A DNA stretch of 64,000 bases. Origin: Bacteroides congonensis (GTDB taxonomy: Bacteria > Bacteroidota > Bacteroidia > Bacteroidales > Bacteroidaceae). Within the stretch, counting starts at the first letter, position 1. Each line of letters starts with the position of its first letter. Location of the stretch: NCBI RefSeq assembly GCF_900130125.1, contig NZ_FQXY01000010.1, forward strand, positions 806,001 through 870,000, in the 5' to 3' direction. The position numbers were made by a program, and so were the translations under genes. Shown piece after piece: positions 34,873-44,303 of the stretch. The notes beneath the pieces are model-generated. The model saw only the letters and a list, made by a program, of their open reading frames with translations. It was not told where the DNA came from and did no database searches.

Positions 34873-35436
34873 ATGGTAACACTCCCAAATAACAATATTG
34901 ACAATATAAGCATGCAGGGAACAAGCAGTAAGAAAGAATTCGATATCTTTTTCAAAAAATACTATACGCTGTTCCTTTCCTTTGCCTGCCGCTATCATCT
35001 GGGTACAGAAGAAGCGCGTGATATTGTTCAGGACGTTTTCATTGCCTTTTGGGAACAACATGAGCATTTCACTTCTATCATTGCCATCAAAGCTTTCTTC
35101 TACCGTTCCATAGCCAACCGTTGTCTCGACTATCTGAAACATGAAGACGTGAAAAACCGCTATGCCGAAAGCCAACTGGAGACGATGCAGAGCGAAGAAT
35201 TTATTCAGGAAAACATTATCCGGGAAGAAGTCTCGTTCATCGTGCGAAAAAAAATCAAGCTCCTCACTCCACGCGAGCAGGAAATCATCATCCTTTCACT
35301 CCAGAATAAATCCAATCAGGAGATAGCCGACATGCTTTCATTGTCAGTCCCCACAGTGAAATCACACAAGATGCACGCCTATGCCCGCCTGCGTACAGAA
35401 CTGGAGGAATTAAGATTTCTACTGCTTATTTTATAA
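34873..35436 (+). CDS. ECF-type RNA polymerase sigma-70 factor (locus 2)
   Basis: The protein has 187 residues and is a close paralogue of the sigma factor at 24098. Both end with ELEELRFLLLIL, and identity is highest across region 2 and region 4 (ARDIVQDVF, KSNQEIADMLSLSVPTVKSH). The start at 34873 is supported by alignment to locus 1 (NNIDN against HIDNI). Sequence around the DNA-reading helix of region 4 is nearly unchanged, so promoter cross-talk between the two loci is possible. It is followed by fecR, susC and susD genes in the same order as locus 1. Confidence 0.93.
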   Translation: MVTLPNNNIDNISMQGTSSKKEFDIFFKKYYTLFLSFACRYHLGTEEARDIVQDVFIAFWEQHEHFTSIIAIKAFFYRSIANRCLDYLKHEDVKNRYAESQLETMQSEEFIQENIIREEVSFIVRKKIKLLTPREQEIIILSLQNKSNQEIADMLSLSVPTVKSHKMHAYARLRTELEELRFLLLIL

Positions 35437-35512
35437 AAAATCAATTTTTATATCATACTACTTGTTAAGTATGTCGTTTTACTTATAAACGCCATAGATT
35501 CCATTTATATAT
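35437..35512 (+). promoter_or_regulatory. Conserved sigma-fecR spacer, possible ECF-dependent promoter (locus 2)
   Basis: This 76-base spacer shares TCATACT and a later GT.nTTTTA-type block with the spacer of locus 1 (24662-24738). It may carry the promoter read by one or both ECF factors. Confidence 0.35.
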
Positions 35513-36673
35513 ATGACAGAAGATAAAATCAAAGAAAGCATTCAGATAGCTGAGGAATTGGCTGGAGAAATTTGTACAGGAAAAACCTCGACTTCCTCAC
35601 TTGCCGAAGAATGGAAAAAAGAGTCACCCGTACTATATGAAGAGTTACGGAAACAGGAACAACTCCCTGAGGAGATTGCTTTCCACGATTCTATCAACAT
35701 AGACGAGGCACTACAACAGGTAAACAAACACATCATTCTCCCCCCAAGGAAACTCAACATCCGTGTGATAAGCAGTATCGCCGCCTCTTTCCTTTTAATT
35801 GTAAGTACAGCCACACTATGGTTGTGGACAGAAAACAAGAAAGAAGTTATCCCCGAATGGGCAACTACCGCCCCCGTTACTTCGAACACATCCATCATCG
35901 CACAAAACAACGAGTCGGTGGTTCTGCCGGAGAACAACCTGACCGTTAAAGGTAACCAACTGCTTGGAAGTACACTGGACGGCAAGCAGAACATCTCCAT
36001 AAAACTGAAACCTGACAACCAATTCAATAAACTGTCTGTCCCCACAGGCGGGAGTTATCAACTGACACTGGAAGACGGGACAGTCGTTCAAGTCAATGCC
36101 GCTTCCGAATTATCCTTTCCCACCCACTTCAAGAAGCATTTACGCCAGGTCAGACTGCAGGGAGAAGGATATTTCAGAGTAAAATCCAATCCTCAGAGTC
36201 CGTTCAACGTATTGTTAGGCACACTGAATGTACAAGTAACGGGAACGACCTTTAATATCAGAGCCTATGAAGCGGAAAAGAATATACGTATCACCCTTGT
36301 CGAAGGTTCGGTCAATGTGCGTGAAGGACAAAAAGTGCTTGCCACACTATCCCCCGGCGAACAGTTCACCTACCAAAAGACGACAGGCGAATACAACACT
36401 ACACAAGCCAATATATCAGCCATCACCGGCTGGACAGAGGACAAATTCGTTTTCCGCAATGAACCTATCGGCACTATCATGGCGGAACTTTCACGCTGGT
36501 ATAATGTAGACATCAATGTAAGCGAAGATATACAAGATATACGTTACAGCGGCATACTATCACGCAAACAGCCGCTCGTAGAAATACTCAATATCCTGCA
36601 CCTGACAAATGAACTTGACTTCAAAATCCATCAGGACAGGAAAATAGACGCCATAGAGAAAAAGAATGAATAA
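35513..36673 (+). CDS. FecR-family anti-sigma factor (locus 2)
   Basis: The protein has 386 residues and is a paralogue of the FecR at 24739. A membrane segment lies at about 87-107 (ISSIAASFLLIVSTATLWLW). The FecR domain has VPTGGSYQLTLEDGTVVQVN, LQGEGYFRVKSNPQSPFNVL and VQVTGTTFNIRAY, and the tail NVSEDIQDIRYSGILSRKQP is STN-like. The region before the membrane helix, which binds sigma, is also alike in both. It lies 76 bp after the sigma gene and 31 bp before the SusC gene. Confidence 0.92.
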   Translation: MTEDKIKESIQIAEELAGEICTGKTSTSSLAEEWKKESPVLYEELRKQEQLPEEIAFHDSINIDEALQQVNKHIILPPRKLNIRVISSIAASFLLIVSTATLWLWTENKKEVIPEWATTAPVTSNTSIIAQNNESVVLPENNLTVKGNQLLGSTLDGKQNISIKLKPDNQFNKLSVPTGGSYQLTLEDGTVVQVNAASELSFPTHFKKHLRQVRLQGEGYFRVKSNPQSPFNVLLGTLNVQVTGTTFNIRAYEAEKNIRITLVEGSVNVREGQKVLATLSPGEQFTYQKTTGEYNTTQANISAITGWTEDKFVFRNEPIGTIMAELSRWYNVDINVSEDIQDIRYSGILSRKQPLVEILNILHLTNELDFKIHQDRKIDAIEKKNE

Positions 36674-36704
36674 TAGCATCTAATATTATAAATCTCACAT
36701 AGTT

Positions 36705-39700
36705 ATGACAGAAAAGCTTATTTCCAAAGGACTCATGTTGGCAATTTCCCTCATCCTGTCCTGTACCGCCCCGTTGGCATATGCCCAAACAAGCCAACCG
36801 GAGAAGATCACTGTTACGGTAAGTAAAAAACCGTTGGAAAACGTGTTGGAGAAACTGAGTAAGCAGTATGGCTACCAGTTTTTCTATAACGCCTCTCTGT
36901 TGAAAGGGGTCAATGTGTCCGTATCTCTACAGGAAGCCGAAATCAACAACGTAATGAAAACGCTTCTGACAGGAACCGGACTACAATACTCTATTAAAGG
37001 AAGAACGATTGTCATTACCGCCATCCCCAAGGAGGCGACAACCAAAACACTATTGAGCGGACGCGTAATTGACAGTGACAAGAATGTGATTCCGGGCGTT
37101 ACCATTATTGCGCAAGACAAAAGTCAGGCAGCCGTTACCGATATTGACGGACGCTTCACATTCTCCAAACCACTGGCATACGGTACTGTACTTCACTTTA
37201 CCTCTGTAGGAATGAAATCGCATGACGTAGTTTACAGTGGCGAACGCAGTCTGCAAGTAGTCATGGTAGAGGATGTGAAACAACTGGATGCAGTAATCGT
37301 CACCGGTTTCCAGACGATCTCACGCGAACGGGCAACCGGAGCAGCCACGATTGTGAAGAGCAACTATCTCGACAAAATCCAGGCACCGGATTTGGGCAGT
37401 AAACTGGAAGGTGCCACTCCCGGACTGAGCAACTATAACGGGAAAATGAGTATTCGCGGTACTTCTTCATTTTCCATCAACTCTACTCCACTATTGGTAT
37501 TGGACGGACAACCTGTCACCGGAGTAAGCATTAACGAACTTAATCCGGAAGACATTGAAACAATAACCGTGCTGAAAGATGCCGCAGCCACCTCTCTATA
37601 TGGTGTACGGGCTTCGAACGGTGTCATTGTCGTATCCACCAAACGCGGAACGGGCAAGAAACCGAACATCAATGTGTCTGCCAACTTCTATCTGAATCCG
37701 TTGCCATCACTCGACTACCGCCATTATGCCTCTACCAGTGACATCATTGATTACGAAAGAGACTATCTGACCAGTAATCCTAATTACCAAGATAATCCGT
37801 TGGATTATTTCGAATCGCTGAACGATATGAAAGCCCCCAGTTACATATCAACAGTAGACCGTCTCTATTATCGTCTCGCCAAAGGAGAAATCACAGAAAG
37901 CCAACTGAACAACTCACTCGACCTTTTGCGGAAGAATGATTATAGAAAAGCTTATCGTGACGAACTGCAACAAATGAACTTCGTACAGGACTATAATCTC
38001 TCTCTTTCCAAAGCGGGCGACAAATCCAACTTCTTCTTTTCTGCCCGTTACGAAAACGAAAGCACCTACAACAAGAACAACAGCTATGACAAGTTCACTT
38101 TCTACATGAAAAACGAACTCGACCTGACCAAGTGGTTTAAACTCACCGTAGGAACAAATGTGGGTATCGGCAACAGCAGTTATTCGCAAGCAGGCTATCA
38201 AGGGACAACAGTACCTATGCCATACGAAACTCTCTATAACGAAGACGGCAGTTATGCCTATATCTACCCGCACAACTACTACAACTCCCAGAGAGTGAGC
38301 CAGACAGATGGACTGAAACCTATGGGATACAACGCCGTGGAAGAATCGACCAAGAATATGCAAGATACCGACGACATCTATTGGAAACTCTTCACACATG
38401 CCGATTTCAAACTGCTCAAAGGATTGAACTTCGGTGTGAAATTCCAGTATGAGAGACGGGATCAAAATACTGAACGTCAAGATGAAGAAGATTCATACTA
38501 TATGAGAAACATGATTAATGGATATGCAGCCACCAATCCGCAAGGCGGATTTACCTACTATATCCCCGAAGGCGGAAGAATGGAAGAGTCTCACGCACGC
38601 TGGTCGTATATGAACCTACGTGCACAATTCGACTATCAAACGACTATCAACGACAAACATGAGATTACCGCCTTGCTAGGTGGAGAAATCCGTGAAGACA
38701 AATATCGCAAGACAATAAGCGAGCGCTATGGCTACAACGGACAGAAGCTGATTTACAAGCAAGTAGACTGGGCGGTATTGAACGAAGGTGTCATAGGACA
38801 ACTAAGCAACAGTCCTTTTCAAAAGCAAGAGCAACTACATGTAGGTGACTCACATCACCGTTATGTCTCTGCCTACTTCAATGCCGGTTATTCATACGAT
38901 ACACGCTATGCCCTCAATGGTAGCGTCCGTATAGAACAGGCCGATCTTTTTGGTACTGATCCCAAATACCGCTATCGCCCGTTATGGTCGGTAGGTGCCA
39001 GCTGGAACATTTCCAATGAAGAGTTCATGAAGGATATCACTTGGGTAGATATGCTCAAGCTTCGCGCTACCTACGGTATCACAGGTAACGTAGACCAAAA
39101 TACATCACCCTATTTATTAGGCAATTACTCTGTCTCTCCTTACAGCCAGGCCAACCTGACGACTATCATCTCTCCACCTAACAAATTGCTCCGCTGGGAA
39201 AAGACTTCAACTTTCAATCTCGGACTGGACTTTTCTCTTCTCAGAAGACTAAGCGGTAGCTTTGACTTTTATCAGCGTTATAGTTCGGACTTGCTTGCCA
39301 ATACCAATCTTGATCCTTCTACAGGCTTCCAAACGGCAAGAGTAAACAACGGAGCCATGCGAAACAGAGGTATAGAGCTTTCTCTTTCGTATGATTGGCT
39401 TAACAGCCGGGACTGGTCATTCAATACTACCTTTACCGCCGCCTACAACAGTAACAAGATAAAAAAAGTAGGTTATATCCCTACTTCCGCCAAGAGTATG
39501 CTGACTAGCCCGGGTAGTTTCTATCTCCAAGGAGATACCTACAACTCGCTTTATGCCTACCGCTACGCAGGACTGACAGATGAAGGAAATCCCTCGGTAT
39601 ATGATGCTGAAGGAAACGTAGTCTCTCTGAAACCTGTGGACGAGATTGACGCCCTGACATGTGTAGGACAGCTCGATCCGAAATGGAACGGAGCACTTGA

Positions 39701-40181
39701 CATCAGTCTGCGCTGGAAGCAACTCAACTTCTTCACCAAGATTGTTTACTATGCAGGACACTCATTACGGGTAGATGCGACTCCTCTCTACAGCGGATTG
39801 CGCACTGTAACTTATAAAGGTGCCATCCACGAAGACATTGCCAACCGCTGGACACCGGAACATACCAATACGGATATCCCGTCAATGACTGTTTACGGAT
39901 TAAGCACCGACCGAGAATACCAATGGAAATATGCTGACTATAATACAGCAAGTGCGGCATTCATAAAGATACGTAATATCGGAGTAAGCTACACGCTACC
40001 CCAAGAATGGATAAGTAAAGCAGGATTCAAGGGAATCAGCCTGCGTGCTCAAGTGAACAACCCTTGTTACTGGGCCGCCAACAAACGGGATATCGACCCC
40101 GAAGCTTTCAATGCTAATTCCGGTACACGGAATGACGAAAAAGCGACCAGTTACATATTAGGTATCAACATCAACTTCTAA
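36705..40181 (+). CDS. SusC/RagA-family TonB-linked outer-membrane protein with STN domain (locus 2)
   Basis: The protein has 1158 residues. Signal peptide (AYAQ, about 28), STN domain (about 32-110, VSKKPLENVLEKLSKQYGYQ), regulatory beta-sandwich (about 115-200), TonB plug (about 205-325, with MSIRGTSSFSINS, LLVLDGQPVTGVS and ITVLKDAAATSLYGVRASNG), then a barrel ending in ILGININF. The N-terminal third is closely related to the SusC of locus 1, but the barrel is clearly different, as expected if the ligand has changed. It pairs with SusD encoded 12 bp on and with the sigma/FecR genes just upstream. Confidence 0.94.
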   Translation: MTEKLISKGLMLAISLILSCTAPLAYAQTSQPEKITVTVSKKPLENVLEKLSKQYGYQFFYNASLLKGVNVSVSLQEAEINNVMKTLLTGTGLQYSIKGRTIVITAIPKEATTKTLLSGRVIDSDKNVIPGVTIIAQDKSQAAVTDIDGRFTFSKPLAYGTVLHFTSVGMKSHDVVYSGERSLQVVMVEDVKQLDAVIVTGFQTISRERATGAATIVKSNYLDKIQAPDLGSKLEGATPGLSNYNGKMSIRGTSSFSINSTPLLVLDGQPVTGVSINELNPEDIETITVLKDAAATSLYGVRASNGVIVVSTKRGTGKKPNINVSANFYLNPLPSLDYRHYASTSDIIDYERDYLTSNPNYQDNPLDYFESLNDMKAPSYISTVDRLYYRLAKGEITESQLNNSLDLLRKNDYRKAYRDELQQMNFVQDYNLSLSKAGDKSNFFFSARYENESTYNKNNSYDKFTFYMKNELDLTKWFKLTVGTNVGIGNSSYSQAGYQGTTVPMPYETLYNEDGSYAYIYPHNYYNSQRVSQTDGLKPMGYNAVEESTKNMQDTDDIYWKLFTHADFKLLKGLNFGVKFQYERRDQNTERQDEEDSYYMRNMINGYAATNPQGGFTYYIPEGGRMEESHARWSYMNLRAQFDYQTTINDKHEITALLGGEIREDKYRKTISERYGYNGQKLIYKQVDWAVLNEGVIGQLSNSPFQKQEQLHVGDSHHRYVSAYFNAGYSYDTRYALNGSVRIEQADLFGTDPKYRYRPLWSVGASWNISNEEFMKDITWVDMLKLRATYGITGNVDQNTSPYLLGNYSVSPYSQANLTTIISPPNKLLRWEKTSTFNLGLDFSLLRRLSGSFDFYQRYSSDLLANTNLDPSTGFQTARVNNGAMRNRGIELSLSYDWLNSRDWSFNTTFTAAYNSNKIKKVGYIPTSAKSMLTSPGSFYLQGDTYNSLYAYRYAGLTDEGNPSVYDAEGNVVSLKPVDEIDALTCVGQLDPKWNGALDISLRWKQLNFFTKIVYYAGHSLRVDATPLYSGLRTVTYKGAIHEDIANRWTPEHTNTDIPSMTVYGLSTDREYQWKYADYNTASAAFIKIRNIGVSYTLPQEWISKAGFKGISLRAQVNNPCYWAANKRDIDPEAFNANSGTRNDEKATSYILGININF

Positions 40182-40192
40182 AACGACTCAGT

Positions 40193-41668
40193 ATGAAACG
40201 AAATATTATTATAGGCTGTATAGCCGCAGCATTCAGCCTAAGTGCCTGTGACAACTATCTGGACATCGTCCCTAAAGGAGAGTCCGTGCTCAACCAAACC
40301 AGCGACTATCTGGGATTAATCGAAGACATTTACGGATATCCCATCCAATCGGAATGGTATCTATGCGGAGAGGCCACTTCTTACAACATGGAATTACTCG
40401 AGAATTATTCTTCTCCACTTCATTCAACCGCATTCTATTGGGATGAAGATTTCGACCGCGCCCCCTACATGACAGCCACCGGAAATGGCGATATGTACAC
40501 CGTATGTTATAGGAAGATATCCAATTATAACATCATTATCCAAAATATCAACAAGTCTGAAGGAAGTGATGACGATAAACGCTACGGTATGGCACAGGCT
40601 AAGATTATGCGTGCTTATGCTTATTTCTACCTTATCAATACTTTCGCCAAACCCTACAATCCGGAAACAGCCGCCCAAGACCGGGGAATCATCCTTCGCG
40701 AAGACTTTGATATGGAAGCAGTAGGAGTACAATCTACTGTAGCTGACGCTTATGCCCTGATTCAGCGGGACATTGAAGAGGCTTTGCCCGATCTTCCGCA
40801 TGTAGCCATGAATACATTCCGTCCCGACAAATCATTTGGTTATGCCCTGAAAGCTAAAGTACATCTCTTCAAGAGAGAATTTGACGAAGCGCTTCAAGCT
40901 TCACTGGACTGTATCAAGGAAGCGGAAGGTGAAGGACGCCATAAATTATGGAACATGAATACGGAATATCAGGCAGCGGTCAATTATGCGGCACAAACTT
41001 TCCAATGGCCGGAGACAATGATAGAATACGGAATGCCCATGTATTCCATGTTCCGCACACTCGTCCAGGCAATGTATTTCACCCATCCGTATGAAGATCC
41101 GGAAAATCTTCTTTCCCAGAATGGAATGACACAGTTTGATCCGGCTCCCAGCATGGTACGCAAACCCGTCATGGATCTATATACACCAATGAATGACTTA
41201 CGATATACCTTCAATTTAGGTACAGCCCCTACCAGACCTACTGCCGAACCCGGAAGTATTATGTTGAGTTTCGGCGCATTCTACCACTGGAATCCTGCCG
41301 GAATCAAGCTTTCCGAAGCATATCTGATGGCGGCAGAATGTTATGCCCGCAAGGGTGACAAGGGGAACGCCATGAAATATGTAAACGACATGCGCAAAAA
41401 CCGGATTATCACCAAATATTATACCGATCTCACCGCTACTGATGCAGACGATGCCATGAGAATTGTTCGTGAAGAGCGTAAACGCGAACTATTGTTCACC
41501 AGCAACAGTTTCTTTGACATGCGCCGTTTCTGTACGGAATTCAACGAGACATTGACACGGGAAGTGGACGGAAAGACATATACTCTCAAACCAGATTCGC
41601 ACCTGTTGACATTCCCGTTCCCTGTATCTGCCATGCAAAACAGTAACTTAATACAAAACAGCAAATAA
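40193..41668 (+). CDS. SusD/RagB-family lipoprotein (locus 2)
   Basis: The protein has 491 residues with lipobox LSAC at about 16-19, then DNYLDIVPKGESVLNQTSDY. SusD fold marks include MAQAKIMRAYAYFYLINTFA (TPR helix), DIEEALPDLP, IKLSEAYLMAAECYARKGD and the C-terminal EERKRELLFTSNSFFDMRRF. It should cap the SusC of locus 2. The stop codon shares a base with the next ATG (TAATG), so it is coupled to the double-thioredoxin gene. Confidence 0.93.
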   Translation: MKRNIIIGCIAAAFSLSACDNYLDIVPKGESVLNQTSDYLGLIEDIYGYPIQSEWYLCGEATSYNMELLENYSSPLHSTAFYWDEDFDRAPYMTATGNGDMYTVCYRKISNYNIIIQNINKSEGSDDDKRYGMAQAKIMRAYAYFYLINTFAKPYNPETAAQDRGIILREDFDMEAVGVQSTVADAYALIQRDIEEALPDLPHVAMNTFRPDKSFGYALKAKVHLFKREFDEALQASLDCIKEAEGEGRHKLWNMNTEYQAAVNYAAQTFQWPETMIEYGMPMYSMFRTLVQAMYFTHPYEDPENLLSQNGMTQFDPAPSMVRKPVMDLYTPMNDLRYTFNLGTAPTRPTAEPGSIMLSFGAFYHWNPAGIKLSEAYLMAAECYARKGDKGNAMKYVNDMRKNRIITKYYTDLTATDADDAMRIVREERKRELLFTSNSFFDMRRFCTEFNETLTREVDGKTYTLKPDSHLLTFPFPVSAMQNSNLIQNSK

Positions 41669-44235
41669 TGAAAACATTCACTCTATTCATAGCAACACTT
41701 CTCTGTATGTTCACATATACAGAGGGGTTCGCTTTATCTTCCGACAATAAAGCAGCACATATCACTTTCAAAGCAGAAACCAACGGAAAGAAAATCTATT
41801 TCCAAAGCGAAAGTGATACGCTCTACGGCTATCAGGAAGTGAAGCCGGGGGAGACGATAACCCTACAACTGGATGAACCTGCCTATTACTATTATATGGG
41901 CTCCAATAGCAATATGGCAACTGTATTCGTCACTCCCGGTTCAACAAGCCGTATCAAGGAGAAAAACGGGGAAATATCTTTCGAAGGGGACAATGCCGCA
42001 ATCAATCAGTTCATTCAACAGCATTCTTCCATTTTCAAAATCCCTGAAAATATAGCCACATACTCCACCGAGTGGCTGGAATTCCAGCATAAAATGCTTG
42101 CAGAGTCAATTGACGCACTGAAAGCATCGGATTTACCTGATGAATTCAAGCACATACACGGGTACTATTATCAATATTCATTTCTCAATCAACTGCTGAA
42201 GGGACCGGACCTGATGCGCATGTTTATGAAAAAGGAAGTGAATTTACCGGCAAATTATTACGATGACGTAAGAAAGAATCGGTATGAGGATGCTGCATTG
42301 CTGTATTATCCCAAATGGTTTACTGTGATGCGCGAATCAATGGAAATATTAGAAAAGAAGGGCGAATGGCAACCCGACCCGACAAACTTTCTCGCCCAAT
42401 ATACAGCAAGAATATCCAATAATGAAGTGAAATCCGCTTTCCTGATACGTTATCTGAAACAAATCTTGAAAGCAGGTTATTCCGATGATTTTCCGACATA
42501 TCTGTCTGTCGCAAAATCATCCGTACCTACGCATAGCGAAACATTCCTTCAGGAACTGGCCCAACTGGAAAAACAGTATAACGAAATAAAAGCACGATAC
42601 AGCAACATCACCCGTGGAAATACGGCACCTGTATTTACCGCCAATGACATTGACGGAAAGACTTACTCTTCCGCCGACTATGCAGGAAAAGTGTTAGTGC
42701 TCGATTTCTGGTTCAGCGGCTGCATCCCTTGCAAAGCTGAAATGCCCTATATGGAGAAACTGGCGGAGAAGATGAAAGGGGAGAACATTCAGTTCTTCAC
42801 TTTGTCACTCGACACCGGAGAACAGTTGCTCAAAGCATGGAAAGAACTTGTGAAAGATAAAAACGGAGCGACTTTGCAACTCAACGTACCCAACGGATTC
42901 AAGTCTGAAATAGCGAAACATTACGGAATCCGTTCCGTTCCCCGCATCGTCATTATCGACCAACAGGGAAAGATTGTGGATGCTTTCGCCAAACGTCCTT
43001 CGGATCCCAAACTATATCAGCAACTACTGAAATTGTTGAATAAAGAGGAATCCGGCACACTGACAAAAGAAGAAGCGACAGCCGCTATGATGGCACTAAG
43101 GAACGCTGACACCGCAGCGCAAAAAGAAGAAATGCTGAAGAAGTTCATGGCACAAGTGAAGAAAGAAAAAGCGGACTTTGCCTACCCGATGGTAAATATG
43201 ATGATGTCATTTACCATAGAGGCATTTTATGCGGAAGGCAATCGGGAAAAAGCCGAAGGTTATATGGCTAATATTCCGGATTCGCCATTCAAACGTGATG
43301 TATTGGCTATCTCCGGATTCAATCGTTTAGAGAATGGCAGCTTTGAAATGGCAGCAGAATTGCTGAATAGAGCTATCAAGATGACCACCGAAGGAAAAGA
43401 TGAAGATACGCTTCCCAAAGAGGAGAAGCACAAACTCAATCAAATTCTCACTGCTTATGTAGAAGCATTGGTAAAAGACAATCGTATACAAGAAGCAGTT
43501 CCTTATGCCAAACAAATATACGAATCCAGTAATAAGCAGGATTATACTATCAATAATTGCTACGCCACAACGCTCGTCTTTGAAAAGAAATTCAGTGAAG
43601 CAACCCCTATACTGGAAACCTTTGTCCGCATGGGAAAAGCTACTCCGCAACAAATAGACTGGCTGAAGCAGGCATATACCCGGAAAAACGGTAAGGAAAA
43701 AGGATTCGAGCAATATTTGGATGAATTGAAATCGGAATTCCACAATGCTTTACAGGAAAAGCTCGTGCAGAATATGGTGAACGAACCTGCTCCGCTCTTT
43801 ACGCTTCACAATATGGACGGAAAGGAAGTCTCACTGGCAAGCCTGAAAGGGAAGGTGGTAGTACTTGACTTTTGGGCTACATGGTGCGGTCCCTGCAAAG
43901 CATCTTTCCCCGCCATGCAGGAGACAATCAACCGTTTTGCGGACAATAAAGAGGTGGTATTCCTTTTCATCAATACACTCGAAAGTAAAAAGAATCCTCT
44001 GGAAACCGTACGTAAATATATGAATGATAAAGGATTTACTTTCAATGTAGTATTTGACGTGAAAGACCCGAACACTAATAAATTTCCTGTTATAGAGAGC
44101 TATAAGGCCAAAGGAATCCCGGCTAAGTTCATTATAGACAAGGAAGGAAATATACGGTTCAAACCTGTCGGCTTCTCCGGTTCCAATGAAGAGACAGTGG
44201 AAGAACTGTCGGCAATGATAAAAGCATTGTTATAA
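41668..44235 (+). CDS. Exported protein with two TlpA-type thioredoxin domains
   Basis: The protein has 855 residues with a signal peptide (about 1-22). A beta-rich, DUF4369-like N-terminal part (~25-130) is followed by a helical region. TlpA-like thioredoxin domain 1 is at about 315-465, with C352-I-P-C355 in FSGCIPCKAEMP. A helical, TPR-like region spans ~470-700. TlpA-like domain 2 covers ~705-855, with C740-G-P-C743 in WATWCGPCKASFPAM. Single TlpA domains are common; two in one chain with TPR between is unusual. It is coupled to SusD and precedes the M60 peptidase gene, so it may reduce disulfides in imported glycoprotein or keep partners folded. Confidence 0.85.
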   Translation: MKTFTLFIATLLCMFTYTEGFALSSDNKAAHITFKAETNGKKIYFQSESDTLYGYQEVKPGETITLQLDEPAYYYYMGSNSNMATVFVTPGSTSRIKEKNGEISFEGDNAAINQFIQQHSSIFKIPENIATYSTEWLEFQHKMLAESIDALKASDLPDEFKHIHGYYYQYSFLNQLLKGPDLMRMFMKKEVNLPANYYDDVRKNRYEDAALLYYPKWFTVMRESMEILEKKGEWQPDPTNFLAQYTARISNNEVKSAFLIRYLKQILKAGYSDDFPTYLSVAKSSVPTHSETFLQELAQLEKQYNEIKARYSNITRGNTAPVFTANDIDGKTYSSADYAGKVLVLDFWFSGCIPCKAEMPYMEKLAEKMKGENIQFFTLSLDTGEQLLKAWKELVKDKNGATLQLNVPNGFKSEIAKHYGIRSVPRIVIIDQQGKIVDAFAKRPSDPKLYQQLLKLLNKEESGTLTKEEATAAMMALRNADTAAQKEEMLKKFMAQVKKEKADFAYPMVNMMMSFTIEAFYAEGNREKAEGYMANIPDSPFKRDVLAISGFNRLENGSFEMAAELLNRAIKMTTEGKDEDTLPKEEKHKLNQILTAYVEALVKDNRIQEAVPYAKQIYESSNKQDYTINNCYATTLVFEKKFSEATPILETFVRMGKATPQQIDWLKQAYTRKNGKEKGFEQYLDELKSEFHNALQEKLVQNMVNEPAPLFTLHNMDGKEVSLASLKGKVVVLDFWATWCGPCKASFPAMQETINRFADNKEVVFLFINTLESKKNPLETVRKYMNDKGFTFNVVFDVKDPNTNKFPVIESYKAKGIPAKFIIDKEGNIRFKPVGFSGSNEETVEELSAMIKALL

Positions 44236-44253
44236 TATTTATCTTTATATATT

Positions 44254-44287
44254 GATTGACATAATGGCATATTGCCATTTGTCAATC
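44254..44287 (+). promoter_or_regulatory. Strong hairpin in the leader of the M60 gene
   Basis: GATTGACA-T-AATGGCA, loop TAT, TGCCATT-TGTCAATC forms a 15-bp stem with one bulge. It sits 17 bases before the M60 ATG and 19 bases after the upstream stop. There is no T-run after it, so it is not a standard terminator. It may protect mRNA ends or modulate translation of the peptidase. Confidence 0.5.
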
Positions 44288-44303
44288 TAATAATCCAACA
44301 ATT

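Noticed and set aside
34674..34955. 93-codon minus-strand frame before the second ECF gene
   Set aside because: Its second half is a dacB fragment ending at a premature stop and its first half is antisense to the sigma gene start; treated as a pseudogene fragment.
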